From NCBI RefSeq assembly GCF_004114375.1, contig NZ_CP034692.1, positions 3,286,001 through 3,350,000 of the forward strand: a stretch of DNA of 64,000 nucleotides, in the 5' to 3' direction. Position 1 is the first letter of the stretch, and each line of letters opens with the position of its first letter. The DNA comes from Halorubrum sp. BOL3-1 (GTDB taxonomy: Archaea; Halobacteriota; Halobacteria; Halobacteriales; Haloferacaceae). Below, piece after piece: positions 1-8,965 of the stretch. The notes under the pieces were generated by a model. The model was not told the origin of the DNA. It saw nothing but the letters and a program-made list of their open reading frames with translations, and did not search any database. Position numbers and translations under genes: made by a program.

Positions 1-1003
1 TCGTCGGGCCGTTCGCACCCTCGACGATCATGTTTGCCGCGATGTCGTCGGCGTTGTCCGTCGTCAGGACGTTCCCGATAGCCGCCGGAACGAGGACGTT
101 GACATCGAGTTCCAGCAGTTCCTCGTTCGTGATCGCCTCGGGCGCGTCCTGGCGCGTGACCGCCTCTGGTTCCTCATCGTGGGACGGAATCGCGTGCGTG
201 TCGAGTCCCTCCGGGTCGTAGATCCCGCCGTTGACGTCGCTTACAGCGACAACTGTCGCACCCCAGTCGTCGAGCAGGCGCGCCGCATTTGCGGCGACGC
301 TACCGTACCCCTGTACGGCAACAGTTGTCTCCTCGACGTCCTGCTCGTAGTACTTGATAGTCTCGCGGGCGACAATCGCAACGCTTCGGCCGGGCGCTTC
401 CTCTCGACCTTCGCTCCCACCGACGATCGGAGGCTTTCCGGTGACGACACCGGGGATGGTTTCTCCCTCCTGCATCGAGTAGGCGTCCATCAGCCACGCC
501 ATCGTCTGCGGGTCCGTCCCCATATCGGGCGCGGGGATATCCTTTGTGGGGCCGATGACTGCCCGAATCTCGTCGGTGAACCGCCGAGTGAGTTGCTCTT
601 TCTCGTCGTCGGTCAACTCTTTGGGATTCACCGCGATACCGCCCTTTGCTCCCCCGAACGGGAGGTCCATCACGGCGCACTTCCAGGTCATCCACATGCC
701 GAGCCCGACGCACTCCTCGCGCGTGACCCCAGGGTGGTAGCGGAGTCCCCCCTTGTGCGGGCCGCGGACGCTGTCGTGTTGGGCCCGGTACCCCGTGTAG
801 ACCTCGACGTCGCCGTTCTCTCGTTCGATTGGGACGGTGACTTCGTGGACCTTCTTGGGGTGTTTGAGGCGTTCGACGACGTTCTGGTCGATGTCGAGGT
901 GGTCGGCGGCGTGCTGGAGCTGGCGGCGCGCGGTCTCCAGGGCGGACTCCTCCTCGGTCGGTTCCTCCTGCGGCTCGTCTGGTGTCGTTGTTGTCGAAGC
1001 CAT
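1..1003 (-). CDS. gdhA: Glutamate dehydrogenase (Glu/Leu/Phe/Val family), C-terminus cut by window edge
   Basis: NAD(P)-dependent glutamate dehydrogenase, interconverting glutamate with 2-oxoglutarate and ammonia in the cytoplasm. The 334 visible residues start at ATG 1003. They carry the family's substrate region ([13 protein letters not shown], then [19 protein letters not shown] with the catalytic-type lysines) and the start of the Rossmann domain ([12 protein letters not shown]). The reading frame runs off position 1, so the last quarter is missing from the window and no stop is seen. The N-terminus is acidic (EEPTEEE), as expected for a halophile. It lies 2 nt downstream of the small zinc-ribbon gene and probably shares its transcript. 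The family is secure; cofactor preference cannot be read from the visible part. Confidence 0.93.
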   Translation of the reverse strand, partial: MASTTTTPDEPQEEPTEEESALETARRQLQHAADHLDIDQNVVERLKHPKKVHEVTVPIERENGDVEVYTGYRAQHDSVRGPHKGGLRYHPGVTREECVGLGMWMTWKCAVMDLPFGGAKGGIAVNPKELTDDEKEQLTRRFTDEIRAVIGPTKDIPAPDMGTDPQTMAWLMDAYSMQEGETIPGVVTGKPPIVGGSEGREEAPGRSVAIVARETIKYYEQDVEETTVAVQGYGSVAANAARLLDDWGATVVAVSDVNGGIYDPEGLDTHAIPSHDEEPEAVTRQDAPEAITNEELLELDVNVLVPAAIGNVLTTDNADDIAANMIVEGANGPT

Positions 1004-1005
1004 CG

Positions 1006-1149
1006 CTATTCGATCGGTGTCCGTCGGTTCCGCATCTCGCCACCACAGTCAGGGCACGAGCCGGGGTTGTCCTCTGTAAGGATGATGTTTCCACATTCGA
1101 AACACTCGTATGGCGATTCCTCGTCTGGGGTTTGATCGGCATCTCTCAT
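1006..1149 (-). CDS. Small rubrerythrin-like zinc-ribbon protein
   Basis: A 47-residue protein with two CxxC knuckles (CFECG near residue 15 and CPDCG near residue 32), spaced like a rubredoxin or zinc ribbon, ending RNRRTPIE. Haloarchaea carry many such peptides, often labelled rubrerythrin-like domain proteins; their function is not known. A longer reading frame begins at 1194. ATG 1149 is preferred because the 15 extra residues lack the acidic character of the family and because a TATA-like sequence lies near 1204-1212. It ends 2 nt before the glutamate dehydrogenase start, so the two are probably co-transcribed. It could bind Zn or Fe as a redox or regulatory partner, which is inference. 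Confidence 0.7.
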   Translation of the reverse strand: MRDADQTPDEESPYECFECGNIILTEDNPGSCPDCGGEMRNRRTPIE

Positions 1150-1203
1150 TGCTGATTGCGAGTCCCAGCACTGTTGGCCGGGGACTCTACCCACTCATAA
1201 TGA

Positions 1204-1212
1204 GAATATAAG
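1204..1212 (-). promoter_or_regulatory. TATA-like box for the zinc-ribbon/gdh transcript
   Basis: On the minus strand the sequence reads CTTATATTC about 55-60 nt before ATG 1149. A start about 25 nt further on would leave a leader of roughly 30 nt. The surroundings (1195-1300) are clearly AT-richer than the flanking genes. Confidence 0.4.
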
Positions 1213-1348
1213 GGAGTATTCAGTAGTTGAACATTGAGCCTCAATTATGGAGAGACGTTTATCATACAACCGGCCGAACTATTTCGGTACGGATGAACTA
1301 CTCGCGGGTTATTTGATTCCCGACAGATATCCGGATACGTCGGGGTCG

Positions 1349-4219
1349 TCAGTCGGCATGTTGTGCGGCCATCGGCGTGCGGTCGTCGACGAGCGCCGTG
1401 AACAATTTTCGCTGTGAGGTTCTGATGTGCTGGTAGAACGCTTGCGGCGAGATATCCAGCGAGTTCGCAACGGCCTTTCCGTCGGCCCTACGCGGTGATT
1501 CGAAGAACCCACTGTAGTACGCCGTCTCGAGGACTTCCAGTTGTCTGTCCGTCAGACGGTCGAGAACGGACGCGTAGAACCCGTGTTCGGAGGCCTGTTC
1601 ACGGGTCTGCTTCGACACCAGATCGGTATCGTCGAACCGGTCAACGAGGAGTTGGGTGACGTGCCGGACGTCGCCGCTCGCCGGTAGATCGACAACTAGC
1701 GTCGTGTCCGTCGCCGTGGCTGTCGCACTCCGAAGGACGGCCCCGTGATCAGCCAACTCCGTCGCAAGGAACGGGTCCGACAGCCGGAGTCGTAAGACAC
1801 CGCCAGTATCGCCGCCGCGAATCCGCTGGACGTCCTCAACAACCGTGAGGCCATCTGTTGCGTCGACGACGGTATCGAGTGGCGCGTCACCCACGGTGAC
1901 GAACACGTAGTTCCCGGTGGCGGTCTGCTGGACGCCGCCATCGTAGGTCAACGCGCAGTCAGCCGCCGCGGCTAGTTGCGTGAGCACGAACGACGGGTCG
2001 CTGACCCCGTACTCGATCCGCGTCATCGACGTCGTAAGCAGCGCCTGCTTGCGCTCGGCCGCGCCGATCGCGGCAGCAATCGTTTCCCCGAGTTCCGAAA
2101 CGACGGTCTGAACGGTTTCGTCGAACGTGTCGGGCGTCTCCGCGTACACGGTCAAGACACCATACGAAAGGTCGTTGTACACCAGCGGAACACTCAGCAC
2201 GGACAGGAAGTCGCGGGATATTGCGTCCTTGCGCCACGGGGCTGAACGGAGGTCAGCCGCGACGTTCGAAACGTGTGTCTCCTCGCCAGTCGTCACCGTT
2301 CGACCTGCCGGCTCGACTGCCTCCCCAGAGACGGGGAACGACTGGGCGTCGAGATACCCCTGATCGGTTCCAGCCCACGCGTGTGGCGTCACCGTCTCCC
2401 CCACGTCGTCGGGCGTGCCGATCCACGCGAACTGGAAGCGGCCGTCAGCAGTGAGGTGTTCACAGACGGTGTGGTCGATTTCCTCGCGAGTCTCGGTCTC
2501 CACGAGCGCTTGGTCAATTTCGCGGATAGTCTCGTTGATACGGTTGAGCGTCGTGAGCTGGTCGTTCCGGCGCTGTAACTCGCGGTCCTGTTCGCGCAGC
2601 TGTGACTCCCGGCTGACGCGGTCGAGTGCCGCCTCCGCGGTCGCCGCCAGCAGATCGGCGAGCTCCCGCGTGACATCGTCGAAAGCCCCCACGTCTGTCG
2701 ACCCAGCCAGGTACGCACCGTGGTTCCCCAGCGGGATGTACGCGGCACTCCGGACGTCGGTCGCGGGATTAGTGAGGCGGTCGGCATCGTGGACGTCCCC
2801 GAAGAACAGGGCCTCGTCTTCGACGAAACTGTGGCTGGTGAGGTCGTTCCCGTCAGCGTGAACCGCGGGGAGTGGGCCGTGCGCGTCCCGAAGTGCCTGT
2901 GAGTGGGCGGCGGGCTGGAGGTGGTTGTCGTCGGCGTCGAAGAGGTAGACGGCGCTGGCGTCGAGCCCGAGGACGTCGGGTGTGTCGTCGACGACGTGCC
3001 GGGCGATCTCCTGGTGGGTCTCGGCGTACAGGAAATCCCGTGTAGTCTCTTGGAGCGTCGCCAGCGCCTGCTCGCGCTGTTTGCGCTTCGTGATGTCCCG
3101 GCAACTGTACAGGAGTGTGCCGTCCTGAATGGCGACCTCGCGGACGTTCACCAGCAAGGTGTGCTCACGGCCGGCCTTGTCCGTCGCCGTCGTCTCGATA
3201 TTCTTCAGGACGCCCTCCTTCGCGAGTTCCTCTCGGTCAAAGAGATCACCGCCGAGAAGACCCTCGATCGTCCCCAGGTCGCGGATTTCGTCGGCGGTGT
3301 ATCCGAAAATGAAGTGGACGTTCGGACAGACGTACGTGTACTCGTCGTCCTCATCGGTCATGAGGACGGTGTCGGTCATGTTGTTGAGCGTGACGCGGTG
3401 GAGCTTCTCTGACTGCCGGAGGTCGCGCTCAAGTTCGACACGCTCAGTGATGTCGACACTGTCGACGATGATGGAGACGAGGTCACCGTGTTCGTCGGTG
3501 ACCGGCTGGACGGAGAGTTCCAGTACACGCTCACTAGTCAGCGCCGCCTGCGTGACGACGGCGTGTCCGAACCCGCCGCGTTGCGCTGTTGTAATCAGCC
3601 GGCGGATGTCGTCGCTGGTCTGCGTGTCACTTGGCCACCAGGGGAGCGTCCAGAATGGGTCGCCGACGACGGCGTCAGCGTCGACGTCGATTATGTCGCG
3701 AGCGGCCCGGTTGACCCGCGTGAGCGTGCCGTCCGGGTCAAGCACCCAGGTCGCCGACCGTGTATCGTGGAAGGTGGCGTCGAACTGTCGCGCACGCTCG
3801 CGCTGGGTCGCCGATCGCTGGGCGTCTCGGAGGGCTTGTTCGGTCCGCTGTAGCGCATCGGGAACGGTTTCCTCGGGTGAGTCAGCAACGGCGATGTAGT
3901 CGGTGACACCGGCTTCGATTGCCTCGCTTGCGATGGCTTCGTTTCCGTCAGCTGTCCCCATTAGTTGCGGAAGCGTCGTCGTATCGCGAATCTTGCGGAC
4001 GAGATCGATGCCTGTAGTCTCGGGGAGAGTATAGTCGGCAACGACGCAATCAACGGCGGTTTGCTGAAGTGTCTCTTGGGCTGCCGCGGCTGTCGAGACC
4101 GACTGTACAGTCGCGTCAAACTGGGCATTGAGCTGTTCAGTGTACGCGGCTATCCACGCCGTGTCGCCGACGATGACGATGGTCGATTCGTCAAGGACAC
4201 TCTTCGAATTGGAACTCAT
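1349..4219 (-). CDS. Multi-domain HTH-10 (bat-type) sensor regulator: receiver-PAS-PAS-GAF-GAF-HTH
   Basis: A 956-residue cytoplasmic protein. Residues about 10-128 look like a response-regulator receiver (VVADYTLPETTG contains the phospho-acceptor-type Asp). Two PAS domains follow at about 146-265 and 275-385 (the second ends with the SCRDITKRK linker), then two GAF domains at about 390-540 and 575-730. The C-terminus is the bacterio-opsin-activator HTH (LTDRQLEVLETAYYSGFFES, then PRRADGKAVANSLDISPQAF). Proteins of this layout are haloarchaeal one-component or phosphorelay regulators that may sense redox, light or small ligands. No kinase partner is adjacent. The gene ends about 200 nt upstream of the gdh transcript. 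The target genes and the ligand are unknown. Confidence 0.85.
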   Translation of the reverse strand: MSSNSKSVLDESTIVIVGDTAWIAAYTEQLNAQFDATVQSVSTAAAAQETLQQTAVDCVVADYTLPETTGIDLVRKIRDTTTLPQLMGTADGNEAIASEAIEAGVTDYIAVADSPEETVPDALQRTEQALRDAQRSATQRERARQFDATFHDTRSATWVLDPDGTLTRVNRAARDIIDVDADAVVGDPFWTLPWWPSDTQTSDDIRRLITTAQRGGFGHAVVTQAALTSERVLELSVQPVTDEHGDLVSIIVDSVDITERVELERDLRQSEKLHRVTLNNMTDTVLMTDEDDEYTYVCPNVHFIFGYTADEIRDLGTIEGLLGGDLFDREELAKEGVLKNIETTATDKAGREHTLLVNVREVAIQDGTLLYSCRDITKRKQREQALATLQETTRDFLYAETHQEIARHVVDDTPDVLGLDASAVYLFDADDNHLQPAAHSQALRDAHGPLPAVHADGNDLTSHSFVEDEALFFGDVHDADRLTNPATDVRSAAYIPLGNHGAYLAGSTDVGAFDDVTRELADLLAATAEAALDRVSRESQLREQDRELQRRNDQLTTLNRINETIREIDQALVETETREEIDHTVCEHLTADGRFQFAWIGTPDDVGETVTPHAWAGTDQGYLDAQSFPVSGEAVEPAGRTVTTGEETHVSNVAADLRSAPWRKDAISRDFLSVLSVPLVYNDLSYGVLTVYAETPDTFDETVQTVVSELGETIAAAIGAAERKQALLTTSMTRIEYGVSDPSFVLTQLAAAADCALTYDGGVQQTATGNYVFVTVGDAPLDTVVDATDGLTVVEDVQRIRGGDTGGVLRLRLSDPFLATELADHGAVLRSATATATDTTLVVDLPASGDVRHVTQLLVDRFDDTDLVSKQTREQASEHGFYASVLDRLTDRQLEVLETAYYSGFFESPRRADGKAVANSLDISPQAFYQHIRTSQRKLFTALVDDRTPMAAQHAD

Positions 4220-4457
4220 ACGCGGAGAGGGACGCTCGTCACGAACCCGAATACGACGCCATGTGTGGAGTTGATAACAACGACTACTTGCTACACACGC
4301 AAAACCTTCGCTGTTTAAGTTTCAATCTCAGTTCAATAGTAGGGTTTCTAATTAAACTATCGGCAACGCCCTTGGGTAGCGGATTGTTGGTCGGTTCTCA
4401 GTAGTTGCTGGAAGTCACGGCGGGCAAGGGTGACGCGGTCGCGTCGCCCGACGAACG

Positions 4458-4714
4458 ATGTTCCCTATCAACACGTTCGTCTCGGAGAGTCGCACCGCGA
4501 ACCTGTTACGGCAGGTTCGCTGGCGCGACGACGTCTATTGCCCGCGCTGCCGTGGCGAATCTGTGATTCGGTACGGCAACCGTCGCGTGTTTCAGCGGTA
4601 TTGTGTACGGATTGCGACCGCACACTCGGCGATCAGACCGGCACGATATTTGAACACTCTACGGTGGCGCTCAGGCCCTTCACTGATCGTCTTTATTACG
4701 GGTCAAAAAGATAG
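4458..4714 (+). pseudogene. IS1595-family transposase remnant, frameshifted and truncated
   Basis: The N-terminal segment (MFPINTFVSESRTANLLRQV, then WRDDVYCPRCRGE) matches the zinc-ribbon start of IS1595-family transposases. At about 4600 the frame breaks: the next conserved piece (CTDCDRT, GDQTGTIFEHSTVALR) is read one frame over and soon meets a stop. The DDE/DDN catalytic domain is absent, so nothing functional remains. The fragment ends just before the 3' end of tRNA-Met, a common place for insertions to accumulate. No clear terminal inverted repeats could be identified by eye. Confidence 0.75.
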
Positions 4715-4722
4715 TATTTAAA

Positions 4723-4876
4723 TGGCCGGGGTGGGCTCCGAACCCACGATCTCCGCATGTCCCAGGTCCGAGGCTCGGCGGAGCCACGGGAAGGACGCGG
4801 ACGCTTCCAAGGCGTCACCGCACCGAATCTCTGAACCCTATGAGTGCGGCGCTATGTCCAGCTAAGCCACCCGGCC
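4723..4876 (-). tRNA. tRNA-Met (CAT, elongator) with 80-nt BHB intron
   Basis: Minus strand. The acceptor stem GGCCGGG (4870-4876) pairs with CCCGGCC (4724-4730), with discriminator A at 4723. The T arm lies at 4731-4747. The anticodon stem CCGCA/TGCGG is interrupted after the base 3' of the anticodon. The loop reads CT-CAT-A, with the anticodon at 4840-4842. The intron occupies 4759-4838. Exon and intron form a canonical bulge-helix-bulge: central helix CTCA/TGGG, with bulges TAG and ACA cut after their second base. The G1-C72 pair argues against the initiator. Haloferax volcanii elongator tRNA-Met is known to have an intron at this place. tRNA-Ile2 also has a CAT gene anticodon, but that is less likely. 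Confidence 0.92.
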
Positions 4877-5063
4877 TCACTCTTTCGTACCGCGATGAGA
4901 CTCTTTAACCTTCCCATCCGTCGGAGGGTTGTGAACCGATCGCAGACCGACGCGGACGGTCGCTTTCGGGTCCGACGAGGCGCGATTGGCCCGCCCTGGC
5001 GGGTGAGGTTGCGCTCGCGGCCGACCCAGCGGATTTATGACGGGCGCGGCGTATCCCGGGCGT

Positions 5064-6524
5064 ATGAGCCTTCCCGAACTGCTCGCGGGGACCGTCGGCG
5101 ACGAGGACGTCGTCGCCGAGGTGCCGCTGGGCGGCGACGATCGACTCGCGGTCACGCCCACCCGGACCCTCGTCTACCGCGGCGACGGACTCCTGTCCGA
5201 CGAGTCTGTCGACGAGTACGGTCACGACGTCGAGCGCATCGAGGTCTCGACGGGCCGCCGCAAGGCGAAGATCACCCTCGGGTACGGCCTCGACGGCGAC
5301 GAGACACTCTCGGTCCCCTCCAAGCGCGTCGACGACGTCCTCCATCCGGTCCTCGCCGGCGTCCTCTCGGGGAGCGGCGTCACGGGACCGGGCGAGTCGG
5401 TCGTGCGGACCTTCCGCTTCTCGGAGCTCACCCTCGTCGTCACCAGCGAACGCCTGGTCAAACACGTCGGATCGGCGGTCTGGGACCCCGAGTTCGAGGA
5501 GTTCCACTACGCGAATCTCACCGGTCTCGACTTCGAGGAGGGGACCGTCGCCACCGCGGTCGTCCTCGCGCACGACGGTCGCTCGGAGCGGTTCAAGGCG
5601 CCGAACGAGTCCGCCCGGGCGGTCCGGGAGACGCTCGCGGACGCGGTGTGTTCGTTCCACGGCGTCGACAGCCTCGAGGAGTTCCGCGTCGCCGCCGCCG
5701 AGGCGGACGAGTCGGCCACCGACACGGATCCGAGCGGCACGACCGACTTCGGTGAGGGACCTGACCCGCTCTCGGCGTCCCCGGTCGCCGACGCGGAGGC
5801 CGACCCCGACGAACTCGACGCGGAACCGGCGGAGACGCCCGGTGCCGCCGACCCCTCTTCACCGTCGAGTCCCGTCGTCGACGGTGACGACGCCGCGGGA
5901 GAGGTCGACGCCGCCGCGGGGACCGACGCCGCGGCAGAGACCGACGCCGCGGCAGAGACCGACGCCGCGGCAGAGACCGACCCCACGCGAGAGACCGACA
6001 CACCGGAGTCGTCGTCCGTCGAACCGTCAGAATCGGGCGACTCCGGGGACCCGCTGGACGTGGACCCGCTCGCGGCGGACGCGACCGTCGACGACGCGAC
6101 CGGGACGGACCCCCTCGACGCGGACCCGACGGATTCGGTCGACGCGGACGCGACGACGACCGGCTCCGCCGCCGAGGGATTCGAACGGGAGGCGGGAGAC
6201 GAGACCGCGCCAGCGGTCGACGACCCGGCGGCCGCGACGGACCCGACGGTTGATAGCTCCGTAGACCCCGTCTCGGACTCCGAAATCGTCGAGGCCGAAA
6301 CTGTCGACGACCACGACGCCGTCGACGACCACAGCACCGACGCCACGGTCCCCGACGAGGACGCGTTCGACGGGTCGCCGTTCGAGAGCGCCGGCGTCGA
6401 GGACGCGGACCTCGCGAGCGAGGTCGCCGCGCTGCGCCGCACCGTCGAGTCGCAGTCCGAGCGTCTCGACCGGCAGTCGACGCTCATCGAACAGCTCATC
6501 GAGGAGCTGCGTCGAGGCCGGTGA
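5064..6524 (+). CDS. Haloarchaeal DUF7115-like protein with low-complexity acidic linker and C-terminal coiled coil
   Basis: A 486-residue protein. Residues 1-210 form a conserved haloarchaeal domain (TPTRTLVYRGDGLLSDESV, RFSELTLVVTSERLVKHVG) that resembles a PH-like fold in its alternating beta pattern. Residues about 215-440 are low-complexity, Asp/Ala/Thr-rich, and include the AAAETD repeats. The last 40 residues are a predicted coiled coil (SEVAALRRTVESQSERLDRQ). There is no signal peptide or membrane segment. ATG 5064 is chosen over the in-frame ATG 5037 because a TTTATG box at 5034-5039 sits 25-30 nt upstream, as for leaderless transcripts. The family name is recalled from memory and the function is unknown. 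Confidence 0.75.
   Translation: MSLPELLAGTVGDEDVVAEVPLGGDDRLAVTPTRTLVYRGDGLLSDESVDEYGHDVERIEVSTGRRKAKITLGYGLDGDETLSVPSKRVDDVLHPVLAGVLSGSGVTGPGESVVRTFRFSELTLVVTSERLVKHVGSAVWDPEFEEFHYANLTGLDFEEGTVATAVVLAHDGRSERFKAPNESARAVRETLADAVCSFHGVDSLEEFRVAAAEADESATDTDPSGTTDFGEGPDPLSASPVADAEADPDELDAEPAETPGAADPSSPSSPVVDGDDAAGEVDAAAGTDAAAETDAAAETDAAAETDPTRETDTPESSSVEPSESGDSGDPLDVDPLAADATVDDATGTDPLDADPTDSVDADATTTGSAAEGFEREAGDETAPAVDDPAAATDPTVDSSVDPVSDSEIVEAETVDDHDAVDDHSTDATVPDEDAFDGSPFESAGVEDADLASEVAALRRTVESQSERLDRQSTLIEQLIEELRRGR
5921..5992 (+). repeat. 18-bp tandem repeat inside the acidic linker
   Basis: Three perfect 18-bp units (GACCGACGCCGCGGCAGA) at 5921-5938, 5939-5956 and 5957-5974, followed by a degenerate fourth at 5975-5992. 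Each unit keeps frame and adds six residues (TDAAAE), so the linker can change length by slippage without a frameshift. Confidence 0.9.
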
Positions 6525-6591
6525 CGGACGCTCGGACGACCGGCCCGCCTGACGCCGTTCGGCTCGGATCGCTCGACTCGAATCTCTCTCG

Positions 6592-7110
6592 CTATCGGTC
6601 GGACGGGCCGGTGTAGCCGCTCGGAAGCTCCGTCCCGCGACCGGAGAACAGCCGCTCGAACCGCTCGATGCGCTCTAAGACGTAACTGAGCGCCTCGGTG
6701 AGCGAGCCCGCACCGATGGACAGCAGGTGGCGGGCGCCATGCTTGCGGTCGGTGTGATAGAAGCTGATCTCCCCTTCCGGCTCGGTGTTCCGTTCCGGCA
6801 TCACCACCAGGTCCTGTCTGGATGGACCGTGTCGGAAGACGAGCACGTCCGTGAGCGAGTCCGCGCCGTAGGTGACCACGTCGTGGAGGACGCTCCACTT
6901 CGCCGGCGTCTCCTCGGCGAGCGCGTCCGCGTCGACGACGTTCCGCATCGTCGTCGCCGTGGAGACGCGCTCCAGGCTCGACCCGCGTCGCTCCCGAAGC
7001 CACGCGAGGAGCCGGTCGACGAGGTCACGGAGCCCGTCGGGACCCGAGAAGCGGCCCGCTGACCGCTCCTGCGGCAGCGACCCCCGCGTCACTTCGGTCC
7101 GCTCTCCCAT
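6592..7110 (-). CDS. Conserved haloarchaeal hypothetical protein
   Basis: A 172-residue soluble protein that I do not recognise. The N-terminus is charged and probably flexible. The middle (TYGADSLTDVLVFRHGPSRQ, then DLVVMPERN) and the C-terminus (ARHLLSIGAGSLTEALSYVL) look like a compact alpha/beta domain. There is no cysteine, signal or transmembrane segment. The start at ATG 7110 is supported by a TATA-like CTATTAAC about 26-31 nt upstream. It lies downstream of and co-directional with mutSL, but has its own promoter-like sequence, so a functional link is uncertain. Confidence 0.65.
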   Translation of the reverse strand: MGERTEVTRGSLPQERSAGRFSGPDGLRDLVDRLLAWLRERRGSSLERVSTATTMRNVVDADALAEETPAKWSVLHDVVTYGADSLTDVLVFRHGPSRQDLVVMPERNTEPEGEISFYHTDRKHGARHLLSIGAGSLTEALSYVLERIERFERLFSGRGTELPSGYTGPSDR

Positions 7111-7155
7111 GCGAGTATCTCGGGTCTCGTCGTGTTAATAGATACCGGTCCGAGC

Positions 7156-7231
7156 GCTCCCGTCGCCGATTCCGTCCGAACCCGGCCGCGAACTGCTCCC
7201 GTCATCGGTCCCGTCCGAACCCGGCCGCGAA
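7156..7231. repeat. 37-bp direct repeat duplicating the mutL 3' end
   Basis: Positions 7156-7192 and 7195-7231 are near-identical 37-bp direct repeats two bases apart (shared core CCGTCCGAACCCGGCCGCGA). The second copy holds the last codons and the stop of mutL; the first lies just downstream of it. It looks like a small tandem duplication. Confidence 0.85.
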
Positions 7232-8965
7232 CGTCGTCGCGTCGACCGAGAGGACGGTCGGTCGGCCGTGCGGGCAGGCGTAGGGTCGGTCGCACTCACC
7301 GAGGCGGTCGAGGAGGTCGCGGCGGTCGGCGTCGTCGAGGTCGCCGAAGTCGCCGCGCTTCAGCGAGGGGTGACACGCCAGGTCCGCGAGCAGGGCGTCG
7401 CGCGCGTCGCTCGACGCGCCGCGGCCGCCGCCGGACCCCGAGAGCGCCGCGAGCGCGTCGCGGAAGGCGTCCGCGTCCGCGGTCCGGCCGAACGGCGCGG
7501 GGACGGTCCGCAGCCGACGCGTGCCGCCGCCGAACGCCTCGGTCTCGAAGCCGAGCGCGACGAGGTCCTCGGCGTGCGCCCGCGCGACCGCGGCCTCGTC
7601 GGTCGACAGCGAGACCGTCGCGGGCGGGTCGAGCGCCGCCGTCGGCACCGGCTCGCCGTCGAACGCCCGGGCGAGCCGCTCGTAGTTCACGCGCTCGTGG
7701 GCGGCGTGGCCGTCGATCACGAGCAGTTCGTCGCCGGACTCGACGAGGACGTACAGGTCGCGGAACGCGCCGATCGGCTCGGCGTCCGCGAACGCCCCGG
7801 GGCGCTCGCCGTCGTCCCCGCCGACCGGGTCGAGGGCGGAACCGAGGTCGGTGGCGATGTCCGCGGCGCGGCGGAGGTCCGCGCCGGTGAGCGCGTCCGC
7901 GACGACCGACGCCACCGCGTCCGCGACCGCGTCGGCGTCGCGGAGTCCCACCTCGCGTTTCGCCGGGTGGACGTTCGGGTCGACGCGCTCGGGCGGAAGC
8001 GACACGTCGACCGCCGCGACCGGCTCGCGACCGTCGGGGAGGAGACGCCCGTACCCCTCCCGGACCGCGGCGGCGAGCCGGTCGTTCCGGACCGGCCGCC
8101 CGTCCACGGAGACGCGGACGTGGTCGCGGGTGGCCCGGGTGACCGACGGGTACGCCAACGCCCCCGAGACCCCCGCGTCGGCGTCCGGTCCCGCCTCGAC
8201 GCTCGCGGAGACGGTCGTCGACCGGCTCGCCGTGTCGCGGTCGTACACGCCGAGGAGGGCGTCCGTCCGGTCGGTGCCGGGCGTCGTCAGCGTCGTCGAG
8301 CCGTCGTGGTCGAGCGCGAACGCGACCGACGGGTTCGCCAGCGCGTAGTCGGAAACGAGCGAGGAGATCCGCGCGAACTCCGCGTCCGCGAGCGACTCCC
8401 GGCGGGCGGGTCGGGTCGCGAACAGGTCCTCGACGACGACCGTGGTCCCCCGGGCGCGGCCCGCCGGCTCGACCGCGACGCTCGACTCGCCCGAACCCGC
8501 GGCGGTCTCCGCGGTCCCGTCGACGACGACCCGCGTTCCGACGCCGTCGCCCGCGCCCGTCACGAGTTCGAGCCGGGCGGCGTCCGCGATCGCCGCGAGC
8601 GCCTCGCCGCGGAAGCCGAGCGACGCGACGCCGACCGGGTCGCCGTCGGGCGCCAGCTTGCTCGTCGCGTGGCGCTCGACGGCGCGGGTCGCGTCCGCGC
8701 GGGTCATCCCTCGGCCGTCGTCCGCGACGCGGATCCGGTCGGTACCGTCGCCGTCGACCGCGATCTCCACGCGGGAGGCGCCCGCGTCGAGCGCGTTGTC
8801 GACCAGTTCACCGACCACCCGGGCCGGTCGCGTCACTACCTCGCCGGCCGCGATCCGGTCGATCGTCTCCGGCGCGAGCCGACGGACGCGACCGCGGTCG
8901 CTCTCTCGGTCGCCGTCGTCTTCTCCCCCGCTTCCGGACCGCCCGGCGGCGTCTCGCTCAGTCAT
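7202..8965 (-). CDS. mutL: DNA mismatch repair protein MutL
   Basis: A 587-residue MutL homologue. After a charged 28-residue tail come the GHKL ATPase motifs: [12 protein letters not shown] (53-64), DDGRGM (82-87) and SLGFRGEAL (115-123). The C-terminal half has the metal-binding endonuclease elements in variant form: [12 protein letters not shown] near residue 410 (usual consensus DQHA-x2-E-x4-E), then [10 protein letters not shown] and a terminal CPHGRP motif. This is the nicking type of MutL found in organisms without MutH. Its start overlaps the end of mutS by 8 nt, so the two are translated from one transcript and act together to recognise and process mismatches. Start alternatives downstream are possible because the first 28 residues are poorly conserved. 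Confidence 0.95.
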   Translation of the reverse strand: MTERDAAGRSGSGGEDDGDRESDRGRVRRLAPETIDRIAAGEVVTRPARVVGELVDNALDAGASRVEIAVDGDGTDRIRVADDGRGMTRADATRAVERHATSKLAPDGDPVGVASLGFRGEALAAIADAARLELVTGAGDGVGTRVVVDGTAETAAGSGESSVAVEPAGRARGTTVVVEDLFATRPARRESLADAEFARISSLVSDYALANPSVAFALDHDGSTTLTTPGTDRTDALLGVYDRDTASRSTTVSASVEAGPDADAGVSGALAYPSVTRATRDHVRVSVDGRPVRNDRLAAAVREGYGRLLPDGREPVAAVDVSLPPERVDPNVHPAKREVGLRDADAVADAVASVVADALTGADLRRAADIATDLGSALDPVGGDDGERPGAFADAEPIGAFRDLYVLVESGDELLVIDGHAAHERVNYERLARAFDGEPVPTAALDPPATVSLSTDEAAVARAHAEDLVALGFETEAFGGGTRRLRTVPAPFGRTADADAFRDALAALSGSGGGRGASSDARDALLADLACHPSLKRGDFGDLDDADRRDLLDRLGECDRPYACPHGRPTVLSVDATTFAAGFGRDR

